Below, piece after piece: positions 16,633 through 25,744 of a stretch of DNA of 64,000 nt (position 1 is its first letter; each line of letters begins with the position of its first letter). A program made the translations under genes and the position numbers. This stretch comes from RGIG9060 sp052173655 (GTDB lineage: Bacteria > Spirochaetota > Spirochaetia > Treponematales > Treponemataceae), in the NCBI GenBank assembly GCA_052173655.1, contig JBQMYD010000006.1:62001-126000 (forward strand), in the 5' to 3' direction. Below the pieces are notes generated by a model. It was given only the letters and a program-made list of their open reading frames with translations. It ran no database searches and was not told the DNA's origin.

Positions 16633-16645
16633 TAAGGGAGTTACT

Positions 16646-16984
16646 ATGGAATTGAAAATAAGAAAAAATGAAGAGATTTACATCATTGACGTAAATGGTG
16701 AAATGGACTTGTATAACTCATACAAGTTAAAAGAACTCGTTATGAAAATGCTGGAAAAAAATGTAAAGAGTTTCATTATCAATCTTGAGCAGGTAGACTA
16801 TATTGACTCATCAGGAATTGGAGCGTTGATTTATATTTGTTCAACCATAAAGAAAATGAACTTTAAACTTGCAATTTCCAATATCCATGGTTCGGTAAAA
16901 AAGGTCATCGAATTAACAAAACTTATGGGCTATTTTCCTATAGCAAACAGCGTAGAAGAAGCCCTTTTAATGATCGGTGAGTAA
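16646..16984 (+). CDS. STAS-domain anti-sigma factor antagonist
   Basis: A 112-residue STAS protein of the SpoIIAA/RsbV type. Family features are LKIRKNEEIYIIDVNGEMDL, YNSYKLKELV and the phosphorylation loop DYIDSSGIGALIYI, whose serine would be phosphorylated by the kinase and freed by the phosphatase. The start is the ATG at 16646, with AAGGGAG eight bases upstream; a longer open frame begins inside the phosphatase gene and is rejected. It sits 13 bases after the PP2C gene and 30 bases before the RsbW-like kinase gene, so the three components are made together. Confidence 0.93.
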   Translation: MELKIRKNEEIYIIDVNGEMDLYNSYKLKELVMKMLEKNVKSFIINLEQVDYIDSSGIGALIYICSTIKKMNFKLAISNIHGSVKKVIELTKLMGYFPIANSVEEALLMIGE

Positions 16985-17014
16985 AATTTTATAAAAGTAA
17001 TAGGAAAGAAAATT

Positions 17015-17554
17015 ATGGAAATGCAATTAAAAGAGTTACGTTCTGATGACAAAGATCCTTTGTTCGATAAGACAAATATGTTATATAAAGAATTTGAATC
17101 CGATTTTAGACAAATCAGGTATTATACATTGTTGATAGTGCAGTCGGCACCTCTTGAGATAAAAGAAATAAATCTTCTTGAACAACAGATTAGCGAAGTA
17201 ATAAAAAATGCGGTAAAGCACGGCAACGGCTGTGATAAAAACAAAAAAGTAAAAGTTTGGTATTCCTTTAGTCCTAATCACGCTCACATAATTGTTGAAG
17301 ATGAAGGAGAAGGATTTAAAGACATGGAGCAATGGAATGAATTTAATAGAAAAAGAATAAAATGCTTGCATGAATCAAATTTTGAAGAGCTTGCAAACTT
17401 TGTTTCTTTCAGAACAAAATCAAGTGATGATCAAGACGGCGGAAATGCATTATTTGCTGCACTTGAATTTTGGAATGGGGGCTTTGTTTACAACGGAAAA
17501 AGAAACGGAGTTGCAATGTTAAAAAAATTCCAGCAAAAAAGGCAACTCCAATAA
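17015..17554 (+). CDS. RsbW-like serine kinase / HATPase
   Basis: A 179-residue GHKL ATPase of the anti-sigma kinase type. The N box is EVIKNAVKHGNG and the G1 box VEDEGEGF. A later GGNALFAALEFWNGG segment takes the place of the G2 loop. Such proteins bind either the sigma factor or the dephosphorylated STAS partner, and phosphorylate the STAS serine. Compared with typical RsbW it has extra helical sequence between the two boxes and the end (NRKRIKCLHESNFEELANFV). It is last in the operon; a strong hairpin terminator follows at 17601. No sigma-factor gene adjoins it, so its target may be something other than sigma. Confidence 0.88.
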   Translation: MEMQLKELRSDDKDPLFDKTNMLYKEFESDFRQIRYYTLLIVQSAPLEIKEINLLEQQISEVIKNAVKHGNGCDKNKKVKVWYSFSPNHAHIIVEDEGEGFKDMEQWNEFNRKRIKCLHESNFEELANFVSFRTKSSDDQDGGNALFAALEFWNGGFVYNGKRNGVAMLKKFQQKRQLQ

Positions 17555-17600
17555 AATACTTTTTTGTCTTTACCAGCTAGCTTACTTAACAAAGTTTATC

Positions 17601-17638
17601 AAAAGAACAGCCGAAAATTTTTTTTTGGCTGTTCTTTT
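17601..17638. terminator. Bidirectional intrinsic terminator
   Basis: A perfect 12-bp stem (AAAAGAACAGCC / GGCTGTTCTTTT) with a 14-base loop. It lies between the convergent partner-switch operon and lon. T-runs on both strands mean it can end transcription from both sides. Confidence 0.85.
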
Positions 17639-17658
17639 TAACTAATAATTATTCTGTC

Positions 17659-20025
17659 TCAAAAAATCAAATCGATTACCTGATCAATATGATTCACAGG
17701 ATAAAAGGTAATACCCTTTTTTACTATGTCAGGAATTTCATCAAGATCACGCTTATTTGCCTGCGGTATTATAATTCCTTTTATTTTATTACGTTTTGCA
17801 GCAACAGTTTTTTCTTTTAATCCGCCTATAGGAAGCACTTTTCCGGTAAGTGAAAGCTCTCCTGTCATGGCAATATTTTTCTTAACGGTTTTTCCTTTTA
17901 GAAGAGAAATCAGTGCTGTTGTAATTGTAATTCCTGCACTTGGCCCGTCTTTCGGTGTTGCACCTTCAGGAAAATGCAAATGGATTGTATTTTCATTAAA
18001 CCATTTTGTATCTTTTATTTCATTCTTTAAACAATATTTTTTTGTCCAAGTCATCGCAATATTTGCAGATTCCTTCATAACTTCTCCCAACCGTCCGGTA
18101 ACCTGCAAACCACCCTTTCCTGCCGTACTTAAAGATTCGATTAAAAGTACATCTCCACCCATACTCGTCCATGCAAGACCGAGTGCAGTTCCGGGTTTGT
18201 CAGCTTTTAAAATTTCATCTTCACAAAAAACAGGCTTTGATAAATATTTTTCAACTTCAACTTCTCCTATTTTTATAGATTCTTTTAAAATTTCATTGTC
18301 GCTTTCTTTTTCACAACGAGATAACAATTCCGTACAATATTTTCTGTGAATTTTATCAAAACATTTTTCAAGATTACGAACTCCGGACTCTCGTGCATAG
18401 CTTGTAACTATTAAATTTAATGCATTTTTTTCGTATTTTACTTGATTTTTTTTCAAACCGTTCTTTTCAAGGCTTTTTGGAATAAGATAATTTTTTGCAA
18501 TTTCAATTTTTTCTTGATCAATGTAGCCGGAAAGTTTTATTATTTCCGCTCTGTCCAAAAGCGGATCCGGAACCCCATCCAATGTATTTGCAGTCAAAAT
18601 AAAAAGTACATTTGAAATATCAAACGGCAAATCCAGATATTGATCTCTAAAATTTACATTCTGTTCCGGATCTAAAACCTCAAGTAATGCACTTGTAGGA
18701 TCACCTTGATGACTAAAGCCCATTTTATCCACTTCATCTATTAAAAAAACCGGATCATTAGTTTTTACAATTTTTAATCCTTGAATTATTTTACCGGGCA
18801 AAGCACCGACATAAGTACGTCTGTGACCCTTTATTTCAGCTTCATCTCTAAGCCCACCAACTGAAAATCTAAAAAACGGTTTTTTCATTGATTTTGCTAT
18901 AGATTTTCCAACGCTGGTTTTTCCAACACCCGGAGGTCCTACAAGCAAAATAACAGAGCCCTTATTATCTCCTTTGACTTTACGAACGGCAATATATTCC
19001 AAAATACGCTTTTTTACATCTTCCAAACCGTAATGATCATCTTCTAAAATTTTTTTTGCATCAGTAATGGAATAAGGCTCCGCTTCTTTAGGAAGCCAAG
19101 GAAGATTCACTATAGTTTCAAGATAATTACGGGAAACAATATATTCACTGGAATTAGGATCCATAAGTTTGAATTTTTCAAGCTCACTTTCAACAGCTTC
19201 CGCAATTTCTCCGGTAAAATTAAAGTTTTTTATTTTTTCTGAAAACTTTGCATAATCGGAACTTTTTGCATCCGTAATTTCGCCAAGTTCTTCTTTTATG
19301 GACTTTAATTCTTCTTTTAAAAAATACTCACGTTGATTTTTTTCGATTTTTTCGTTCAAATCACTTTGGATTCTTTTTTGAATACGCAAAAGTTCCTGTT
19401 CTTTTTTTATAAAAATCAGCACATTTTCCATACGCTTTCTGACATTTAAAGTTTCAAGAATACGCTGTTGATCTTTTTTTTCTACGTTTAGAATTGAAGC
19501 TATGAAGTCTGCAATTTTCCCCGGATGATCGATGTTCACCATATTCAAACGCATTTCCTCCGAAAATAACGGATTATTTTCAGCAATTTCTTTCATTTCG
19601 CTTATAATGGTTCTTGTTAATGCCCTAATTTCAATTTTAGAACCTCGATTATCATCTTCAAGATATTCTACAATAACTTCCATAGGATTTTGTTCGTTAA
19701 TGACTTTTTTTATTTTAAATCGTTTTAAGGTAGAAACAAAAATGTTTATTCCACCGTCAGGAAGATTGATTTTTTTAACAATTCTCGCAGCGGTTCCTAC
19801 TGTATACAAATCTTTTACAGAAGGGCAATCTACTTCATTTTTTTCCATAACTATTCCGATAAGACCGTTTCCGTTGTAAACTTCTTCAACGGATTTTACA
19901 TCTTCCGGATCACTTATCATTAAGGGGGTAAAAATTCCTGGAAAAACCGGATGTCCGATTAGAGGTATCAAAAGCAATTTATTTGAAAGCATTTTCTCTG
20001 CAGGTATTATTTCTGGTTTATTCAT
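17659..20025 (-). CDS. lon: ATP-dependent protease Lon
   Basis: A 788-residue LonA protease, which degrades misfolded and selected regulatory proteins in the cytoplasm. The N-terminal LON substrate domain covers about residues 1-205 (LLLIPLIGHPVFPGIFTPLM). A coiled-coil region precedes the AAA+ module. Walker A is GPPGVGKT near residue 365 and Walker B is PVFLIDEVDKMG. The C-terminal serine-lysine protease has its serine in PKDGPSAGI (about residue 693) and its lysine in PIGGLKEKTVAAKR (about 735). Length is typical. The ATG at 20025 has AGGA nine bases upstream. It has its own promoter (20054-20082), is divergent from the kinase gene and is closed by the hairpin at 17601. No heat-shock operator was recognised. 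Confidence 0.97.
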   Translation of the reverse strand: MNKPEIIPAEKMLSNKLLLIPLIGHPVFPGIFTPLMISDPEDVKSVEEVYNGNGLIGIVMEKNEVDCPSVKDLYTVGTAARIVKKINLPDGGINIFVSTLKRFKIKKVINEQNPMEVIVEYLEDDNRGSKIEIRALTRTIISEMKEIAENNPLFSEEMRLNMVNIDHPGKIADFIASILNVEKKDQQRILETLNVRKRMENVLIFIKKEQELLRIQKRIQSDLNEKIEKNQREYFLKEELKSIKEELGEITDAKSSDYAKFSEKIKNFNFTGEIAEAVESELEKFKLMDPNSSEYIVSRNYLETIVNLPWLPKEAEPYSITDAKKILEDDHYGLEDVKKRILEYIAVRKVKGDNKGSVILLVGPPGVGKTSVGKSIAKSMKKPFFRFSVGGLRDEAEIKGHRRTYVGALPGKIIQGLKIVKTNDPVFLIDEVDKMGFSHQGDPTSALLEVLDPEQNVNFRDQYLDLPFDISNVLFILTANTLDGVPDPLLDRAEIIKLSGYIDQEKIEIAKNYLIPKSLEKNGLKKNQVKYEKNALNLIVTSYARESGVRNLEKCFDKIHRKYCTELLSRCEKESDNEILKESIKIGEVEVEKYLSKPVFCEDEILKADKPGTALGLAWTSMGGDVLLIESLSTAGKGGLQVTGRLGEVMKESANIAMTWTKKYCLKNEIKDTKWFNENTIHLHFPEGATPKDGPSAGITITTALISLLKGKTVKKNIAMTGELSLTGKVLPIGGLKEKTVAAKRNKIKGIIIPQANKRDLDEIPDIVKKGITFYPVNHIDQVIDLIF

Positions 20026-20053
20026 ATTTTATTTTCCTTTATCCTAGACTTTA

Positions 20054-20082
20054 AATATCATCATAAAAGATTGTAACGTCAA
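20054..20082 (-). promoter_or_regulatory. lon promoter
   Basis: Minus strand: -35 TTGACG (20077-20082), 17-base spacer, -10 GATATT (20054-20059). It gives a leader of about 22 bases containing AGGA before the lon ATG. Confidence 0.55.
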
Positions 20083-20153
20083 GCTTTTTTTTACGAATTA
20101 ACGACTATTTACAAAATTTTGAAAGATAAACGATTTTAATAAAAATTATTTAT

Positions 20154-20182
20154 TTTACAATTCACAAATGTAGGATTATACT
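20154..20182 (+). promoter_or_regulatory. Promoter of the TGS/uridine-kinase gene
   Basis: -35 TTTACA (20154-20159), 17-base spacer, -10 TATACT (20177-20182). A leader of only about 13 bases carries a good AGGAG (20192-20196) before the ATG at 20202. Confidence 0.65.
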
Positions 20183-20201
20183 GGTTACATCAGGAGATAT
20201 T

Positions 20202-21848
20202 ATGAGCATAATTACTTTTCCAAACGGACAAAAAATACAAATTGATTCAACGGTAACATCAGAAATTTTGCTTGATCATTTTGACATTCCAATTGAACAA
20301 ATCGTAGCTTTAAGGGTAAATAACGAGATTATTCCGCTTATACAAAAAATAGATATAGATGCAAAGGTAGAACCGGTTGTATTGCAAAGCCCCGACGGTT
20401 CTGCCATTTATAGACGTTCACTTTGTTTTGTTCTTGCAGCTGCTGCCTTTAATTTATTTCCAAAACAAAGACTTTTGGTAGGGCACAGTCTTGGACACGG
20501 ATATTACTACACTATTGATAATCAAAATGAAATTTCCGAAGAAAATGTACGACTTTTAAAAAAAGAAATGCAACGACTTATCGAAGAAAACCTTATTATC
20601 AATGCAAAATATTTATCTTACGAAGAAACTATCAAACTTTTTGATGAAATGGGAATGATTGAAACTCGTAAACAGCTGAATTACATTTGCAAATCTAAAT
20701 TTTTGGTTAATACGTTGGAAAACTTTGCTGACCTATACTTTGGACCGCTGGTTTTAAGTACAGGATGTTTACAAGTTTTTGACTTGATAAAATATCATGA
20801 AGGTTTTTTGCTAAGATTTCCGGCAACAAACACCCCTGATACCATAGGAGAATTTGAAGATATCCCGAAACTTTTTAATATTTACAAAGAATACAAAGAT
20901 TGGGGGAAACGGTTGGATGTTACATCGGCAGCTTCTTTAAATAAACTGGTAATGGAAAGACGAACAAAAGAATTTATTGATATTACAGAAACTTTGCAAA
21001 CAAAACATATAGCGGATATTGCAGACCAAATTCACAACCGTAAAGACACAAAGCTTGTTCTAATGGCAGGTCCGTCCAGTTCGGGGAAAACAACAAGTTC
21101 AAAAAAACTTGCCTTACAATTGAGAGCTTTAGGATACAAGCCAAAAGTACTTGAACTTGATTCTTACTATCTTGAACGGAATAAGACTCCGAGGGATGAA
21201 AATGGTGAATATGACTATGAATGTCTTGAAGCACTGGATATTGAACAATTGAATAAAGACCTTGTAGATATGTTTCAAGGAAAATCTGTTTCTCTTCCTT
21301 CATACGATTTTAAAGGTGGAAAAAGATATTACAGCGGTAAAGAAATAGTAATTGAAAGGGAAGACATTTTAATTATGGAAGGAATTCACGGTTTGAATGA
21401 CAAATTAACTCCGCTTATTCCATCTGAAAACAAGTTTAAAATTTATCTATCTGCACTTACTCAACTAAATCTTGACGATCATAACAGAATTCCAACGACA
21501 GACAATCGCCTTGTACGCCGTATAGTACGTGATAGCCAATTTAGAGGAAAGACTGCGGCAGACACAATAAAAATGTGGCCTAATGTTCAAAAAGGAGAAC
21601 AACTGTATATATTTCCATTTCAAGACAAGGCGGATGCTATGCTGAATACGGCACTGGATTATGAATTAGCAGTTTTAAAAAGCTATGCAATACCTCTTTT
21701 ACAATGCGTATCACCTTTGGAGCGAGAATATGCAGAAGCTTCACGTTTAATAGGTTTTTTGACCAATTTTGCAGCCATTCCTGCAACAAATGTACCGGGA
21801 CAATCAATAATCAGAGAATTTATAGGAGAAAGTGATTTTAAATATTAA
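20202..21848 (+). CDS. TGS domain / uridine-kinase-family fusion (nucleoside kinase)
   Basis: A 548-residue fusion. Residues 1-65 are a TGS-like domain (ITFPNGQKIQID). A segment like the threonyl-tRNA synthetase second domain follows (LVGHSLGHGYYYTID). From about residue 285 there is a uridine kinase/phosphoribulokinase-type P-loop domain (MAGPSSSGKTTSSKKLALQL, LELDSYYLERNKTPRDENG, PSYDFKGGKR, ILIMEGIHGLND). Fusions of this kind occur widely and are usually annotated as nucleoside or uridine kinase. The true substrate is not shown by the sequence. A promoter and AGGAG lie directly upstream. The cysteine desulfurase gene follows but has its own promoter. Confidence 0.9.
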   Translation: MSIITFPNGQKIQIDSTVTSEILLDHFDIPIEQIVALRVNNEIIPLIQKIDIDAKVEPVVLQSPDGSAIYRRSLCFVLAAAAFNLFPKQRLLVGHSLGHGYYYTIDNQNEISEENVRLLKKEMQRLIEENLIINAKYLSYEETIKLFDEMGMIETRKQLNYICKSKFLVNTLENFADLYFGPLVLSTGCLQVFDLIKYHEGFLLRFPATNTPDTIGEFEDIPKLFNIYKEYKDWGKRLDVTSAASLNKLVMERRTKEFIDITETLQTKHIADIADQIHNRKDTKLVLMAGPSSSGKTTSSKKLALQLRALGYKPKVLELDSYYLERNKTPRDENGEYDYECLEALDIEQLNKDLVDMFQGKSVSLPSYDFKGGKRYYSGKEIVIEREDILIMEGIHGLNDKLTPLIPSENKFKIYLSALTQLNLDDHNRIPTTDNRLVRRIVRDSQFRGKTAADTIKMWPNVQKGEQLYIFPFQDKADAMLNTALDYELAVLKSYAIPLLQCVSPLEREYAEASRLIGFLTNFAAIPATNVPGQSIIREFIGESDFKY

Positions 21849-21861
21849 AAACATATAAATA

Positions 21862-21890
21862 TTGAGTAAGAAAATCAATTTTTGTATAAT
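21862..21890 (+). promoter_or_regulatory. Cysteine desulfurase promoter, predicted leaderless
   Basis: -35 TTGAGT (21862-21867), 17-base spacer, perfect -10 TATAAT (21885-21890). The ATG at 21897 comes six bases after the -10, so the expected transcription start coincides with the start codon. No Shine-Dalgarno sequence exists. Confidence 0.72.
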
Positions 21891-21896
21891 CTCTTT

Positions 21897-23048
21897 ATGG
21901 AAATTTACTGCGATTGGGCTGCAACAGCTCCTTTTGATCAACAAATTATGAAACAGGCATTTGAACTTTCTCTTGAAAACGGAGGGAATCCTTCCAGTGT
22001 ACATCAAAAAGGAATACAAGCAAAAAAAATTTTATCACAAGCCAGAGAACGCTGTGCCTCTGCACTTGGAGTAAAACCAAATCAAATTTTTTTTACCGGC
22101 GGTGGAACAGAAAGCAATTATCTGCCGATAACATCTCTTTTAAGGCGTCCTACTAATGGAAGTATTGTTGTAAGCAATATAGAGCATCCTTCTGTTATAG
22201 AAATGGTAAATTCTATGAAATGTTGCAACAAAAAGATAATTGAAGTTCCTTGTAACTCAAATGGAATTATATCTCCTGAAAGCGTCATGAAAGTACTGCG
22301 TGATGATACGGATTTAGTTTGCATAATGGCGGTAAATAACGAAACAGGAGCTATCCAGCCTATCTATGAAATTTCAGATGCTTTAACACAACAGTGCAAA
22401 GGCAAAAAAAGACCTAAATTTCACATTGACTGCGTTCAAGCTGCCGGAAAAATTCCTTTAAATTTAGCATACGAGGGAATAGACTCAAGTTCAATCAGTG
22501 CTCATAAAATTGGAGCTGCAAGGGGATGCGGAATTTTATATTTAAAAGAACGTCAAGAACCTTTCATTAAAGGCGGCGGACAAGAAGGTGGATTACGGAG
22601 CGGCACTGAAAATATTTTTGGAGCACTTAGCATCTCTTTTGCTTTGGAAAAATACTTTATACTAAATGAAAAAAGTATAAATTATAAAAATTATATTATA
22701 CAAAAAAATTTAACCCTAAAGTTTATTGAAAAATTAAAAACGATTGATAAGTGTATCCTTATTCCACAGACAAGAAATTCTGATTACTTTTCGCCCTACA
22801 TTATTCAAGCCGCATTTAAAAATATTCCGGGAGAAGTTCTTGTAAGAGCATTAAGTGAAAAACAAATATATATTTCAACAGGCAGTGCATGTTCAAGCCG
22901 AAAACAAAAACGCCCGATCTTGGACGCAATGAAAATAGACAAAAATGTTGCATCATGGGGAGTTAGATTTTCTTTCGGATACTCAACAACTGAACATGAA
23001 ATGAATGTACTTTTTGACAGTCTAAAGGATGTTGTAAATAAATTTTAA
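21897..23048 (+). CDS. Cysteine desulfurase (NifS/IscS-like)
   Basis: A 383-residue class V aminotransferase that takes sulfur from cysteine for Fe-S clusters or thiolation. The N-terminus YCDWAATAPFDQQIM is the family start. The PLP lysine is in SAHKIGAARGCGILYL, and FTGGGTESNYLPI and VNNETGAIQP match the family. The catalytic cysteine is in STGSACSSRKQ. An ATG five codons upstream is open but lies within the -10 region, so 21897 is chosen. No scaffold (IscU/SufU) gene adjoins it. ThiI at 54199 may be a client (inference). It converges on clpC; the two stop codons overlap by bases 23045-23048. Confidence 0.93.
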   Translation: MEIYCDWAATAPFDQQIMKQAFELSLENGGNPSSVHQKGIQAKKILSQARERCASALGVKPNQIFFTGGGTESNYLPITSLLRRPTNGSIVVSNIEHPSVIEMVNSMKCCNKKIIEVPCNSNGIISPESVMKVLRDDTDLVCIMAVNNETGAIQPIYEISDALTQQCKGKKRPKFHIDCVQAAGKIPLNLAYEGIDSSSISAHKIGAARGCGILYLKERQEPFIKGGGQEGGLRSGTENIFGALSISFALEKYFILNEKSINYKNYIIQKNLTLKFIEKLKTIDKCILIPQTRNSDYFSPYIIQAAFKNIPGEVLVRALSEKQIYISTGSACSSRKQKRPILDAMKIDKNVASWGVRFSFGYSTTEHEMNVLFDSLKDVVNKF

Positions 23049-25696
23049 ACTAAAATTCCAACTTCAGAAAAAAGTTCTCCATCCGGAACATTATTTTTTA
23101 TATCCGAAATTTTTACTATAGAGTCTGTAATAATTTCAATATTTTTTTCGCAGTTTTTTCTGTTTTTTCCGGATATCTTTACAACTAACTTACCGTTTTT
23201 ATAATCTACAAAAAAACAATCTCCAAATCCGGCCTTTCCTGCTATTATAAAATTAGCCATTTCATTTTCAATATCACGCTGAATCAAACGTCTCATAGGA
23301 CGTGCTCCCATACTTGGCTCATATCCGTTTTCAATAAGATATTCTCTTGCTGATTTTTTTAATTTGACCGACAAATTTTGTTCGGACAAGCGCTGTGAAA
23401 GTTCTTCAATTTGCAAATCCAAAATTTTTGAAATTTCATCCTTGTTAAGAGCATGAAAAACCAGTACTTCATCAAGTCTGTTTAAAAGTTCCGGATTCAT
23501 AATATTTTTTAGCTCGTTAATAGCAGAATCCTTTATTTCTTTATAATCCAAGATTTTTTCATCGCGGTGAGAAAAACCAAGTTGATTTTCGGTAGAAATT
23601 TGACGCACACCTGCATTACTTGTCATTATAATAACGGTATTTCTAAAATTTACTACATGTCCAAGATTGTCTTTCAATTCACCTTCTTCTAAAACTTGCA
23701 AAAGAAGATTAAAAATATCTTTGTGAGCTTTTTCAATTTCATCAAAAAGTACAACAGAGTAAGGATTTTGCAAAATCTGCTCAGTAAGAGATCCCCCCTC
23801 ATCATAGCCAACATATCCCGGAGGAGCACCGACAAGCCGACTTACATTATGTTTTTCCATGTAATCACTCATATCAACTCTTATAAGAGCATCTTCCGTT
23901 CCAAAAAGATTTTTTGCAAGAGCTTTTGCAAGCAACGTTTTTCCGACTCCCGTAGGACCCAAAAAAACAAAAGAACCTGTAGGACGTTTTTTAGAAGAAA
24001 CACCGCTTCTACTTCGGCGAATTGAACTAACTAAAAGAGAAATTGCCTCATTTTGTCCAACAACGATTTTGTGAAGATTATCCTCAAGACTTTGAAGTTG
24101 TTTAATTTCGGTTTTATCAAGAGAATCAACCGGAATTCCTGTCATATTTGAAATAACTTTACAAATATCCTTTTCATCAACAATACAATTTTTTCCGTCG
24201 CAAGAAGATTTCCATTCATTTTGAATAGAAATACTTTTTTGTTTTAAATCTGCTATTTGATTTCTAAAAACAGCAGCTGTCTCAAAATCTTGCTGACGCA
24301 CGCAAAATTCTTTTTTTTGTGTTAACTGTTCAATTTGTGCATTAATATCCGCTATTTGCGATGGAGGTATTCCCGTTTTTATTTTTTTTACAGCACCTGC
24401 TTCATCAAGAACGTCAATTACCTTATCCGGCAAAAATCTGTTTGTTATATATCTTTGGGAATATTTTACAATAAACTCCATTAGATTTTCTTTGTATTTT
24501 ATTCCATGAAACTGTTCATACTTTGATTTTATTCCGTTAAGAATATCCACAGTTTCTTTTTCAGACGGTTCTTTTACAGAAATCGGCTGAAATCTTCTTT
24601 CAAGAGCTCCATCTCTTTCAAAATATTTTCGATATTCTTTTTGAGTCGTAGCTCCGATACACTGTATTTCTCCCCTTGAAAGTGCAGGTTTTAAAATATT
24701 TGCAGCATCAAGAGAACCTTCTCCACTTCCCGCTCCAATAATAGTATGGATTTCGTCAATAAATAAAATAACGTCCTTTTTTTCTTTTACTTCTTTTATG
24801 ATGCGTTTAATCCTGTCTTCAAATTCCCCTCTAAATTTTGTACCTGCAATGATACTTGCCAAGTCAAGAACCAAAATTCTTTTATTTAAAAGATTTTGAC
24901 TTACAAGACCTTTTGCAATTGCAATAGCAAGACCTTCCACAATTGCAGTTTTTCCTACCCCCGGCTCTCCTACTAAAATTGGATTATTTTTTGTTCTGCG
25001 TTCAAGGATTTCTATAGCACGTCGAATTTCCTTATCCCTTCCATAAATCGGATCTAAAAGACCGTCTTTATAGCTTTGTATTAAATCTTTTGAATACTCG
25101 CTTAAAAATGAAGAAGAGCTTTTAGTTGAAGATGAACTGCGATTCATCATTCCGGCAGAAGAATTTTTATTTTCGTTGATGCCATCTTTTGCCGAAAAAT
25201 TTTGTCCGTCTTCTATGGAATTTGTACCGTCAGGAACTTCACGTTTTTCATCAAACTCTTTAGCAATCTTTCTTAAATCTTCAATTGAAATATTGTTTTC
25301 GCAAATAAAATTAGACATTATTGAATTATCTTCTCTGCAAGATGCGATTAAAAAGTGTTCCGTTCCTATAAAGCGACATCTTAAAGTCCTTGACTCAACT
25401 ACCGCAACGTCAAGCATTGTTTGCAAGCGTCTTGAAAAAGAAATTTTATGTAACATTGAGTTTGAATCGTTGGAATTTGTTCGAGAATTTGCAAGAAAAA
25501 TTTCGAGTTTACTTTGTAAATGAGAAAAATTAATATTCAAAGATTCAAGAATTTTATAGGCAAAGCTATCACAGTTTTTTAGAATGCAAAGTATAACTGT
25601 TTCGGGTAAAATTTGCTTTTCGCCGTTTTTTAAGCATTCATCTTGACAAAATTTTGTAAGTAAGTCATTTGCCCGTTTTGTAAAACCCTTAATCAT
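23045..25696 (-). CDS. clpC: ClpC-type AAA+ chaperone, long form
   Basis: An 883-residue ClpC. An N-terminal Clp repeat domain (residues 1-140) is followed by a Ser/Asn-rich linker (about 150-205). AAA module 1 has Walker A GEPGVGKTAIVEG and Walker B VILFIDEIHTIIGAG. A UVR motif lies in the middle (QIEQLTQKKEFCVRQQDFET). AAA module 2 has Walker A GPTGVGKTLLAKAL and Walker B VVLFDEIEKAHKDIF. ClpC unfolds substrates for ClpP and in Firmicutes is served by the adaptor McsB. Here mcsA and mcsB lie directly upstream. A C-terminal tail of about 50 residues and the linker make it longer than the usual 810 residues. The ATG at 25696 has AAGGAG. No clpP is in the window. Confidence 0.94.
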   Translation of the reverse strand: MIKGFTKRANDLLTKFCQDECLKNGEKQILPETVILCILKNCDSFAYKILESLNINFSHLQSKLEIFLANSRTNSNDSNSMLHKISFSRRLQTMLDVAVVESRTLRCRFIGTEHFLIASCREDNSIMSNFICENNISIEDLRKIAKEFDEKREVPDGTNSIEDGQNFSAKDGINENKNSSAGMMNRSSSSTKSSSSFLSEYSKDLIQSYKDGLLDPIYGRDKEIRRAIEILERRTKNNPILVGEPGVGKTAIVEGLAIAIAKGLVSQNLLNKRILVLDLASIIAGTKFRGEFEDRIKRIIKEVKEKKDVILFIDEIHTIIGAGSGEGSLDAANILKPALSRGEIQCIGATTQKEYRKYFERDGALERRFQPISVKEPSEKETVDILNGIKSKYEQFHGIKYKENLMEFIVKYSQRYITNRFLPDKVIDVLDEAGAVKKIKTGIPPSQIADINAQIEQLTQKKEFCVRQQDFETAAVFRNQIADLKQKSISIQNEWKSSCDGKNCIVDEKDICKVISNMTGIPVDSLDKTEIKQLQSLEDNLHKIVVGQNEAISLLVSSIRRSRSGVSSKKRPTGSFVFLGPTGVGKTLLAKALAKNLFGTEDALIRVDMSDYMEKHNVSRLVGAPPGYVGYDEGGSLTEQILQNPYSVVLFDEIEKAHKDIFNLLLQVLEEGELKDNLGHVVNFRNTVIIMTSNAGVRQISTENQLGFSHRDEKILDYKEIKDSAINELKNIMNPELLNRLDEVLVFHALNKDEISKILDLQIEELSQRLSEQNLSVKLKKSAREYLIENGYEPSMGARPMRRLIQRDIENEMANFIIAGKAGFGDCFFVDYKNGKLVVKISGKNRKNCEKNIEIITDSIVKISDIKNNVPDGELFSEVGILV

Positions 25697-25744
25697 CTTT
25701 TTGCTCCTTATATTCGCTATCTTTGCTAAAAAAATCTATTAATA

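Noticed and set aside
16583..16645. Extended N-terminus of the STAS protein
   Set aside because: The extra 21 codons overlap the phosphatase end, lack a ribosome site and are absent from the STAS family; the ATG at 16646 has AAGGGAG.
17726..18349. 207-codon open frame on the plus strand inside lon
   Set aside because: It lies wholly antisense to the conserved Lon protease domain and has no family features.
20026..20201. Heat-shock operator (CIRCE-like) near lon
   Set aside because: No TTAGCACTC/GAGTGCTAA-type inverted repeat is present; only ordinary sigma70-like promoters are seen.
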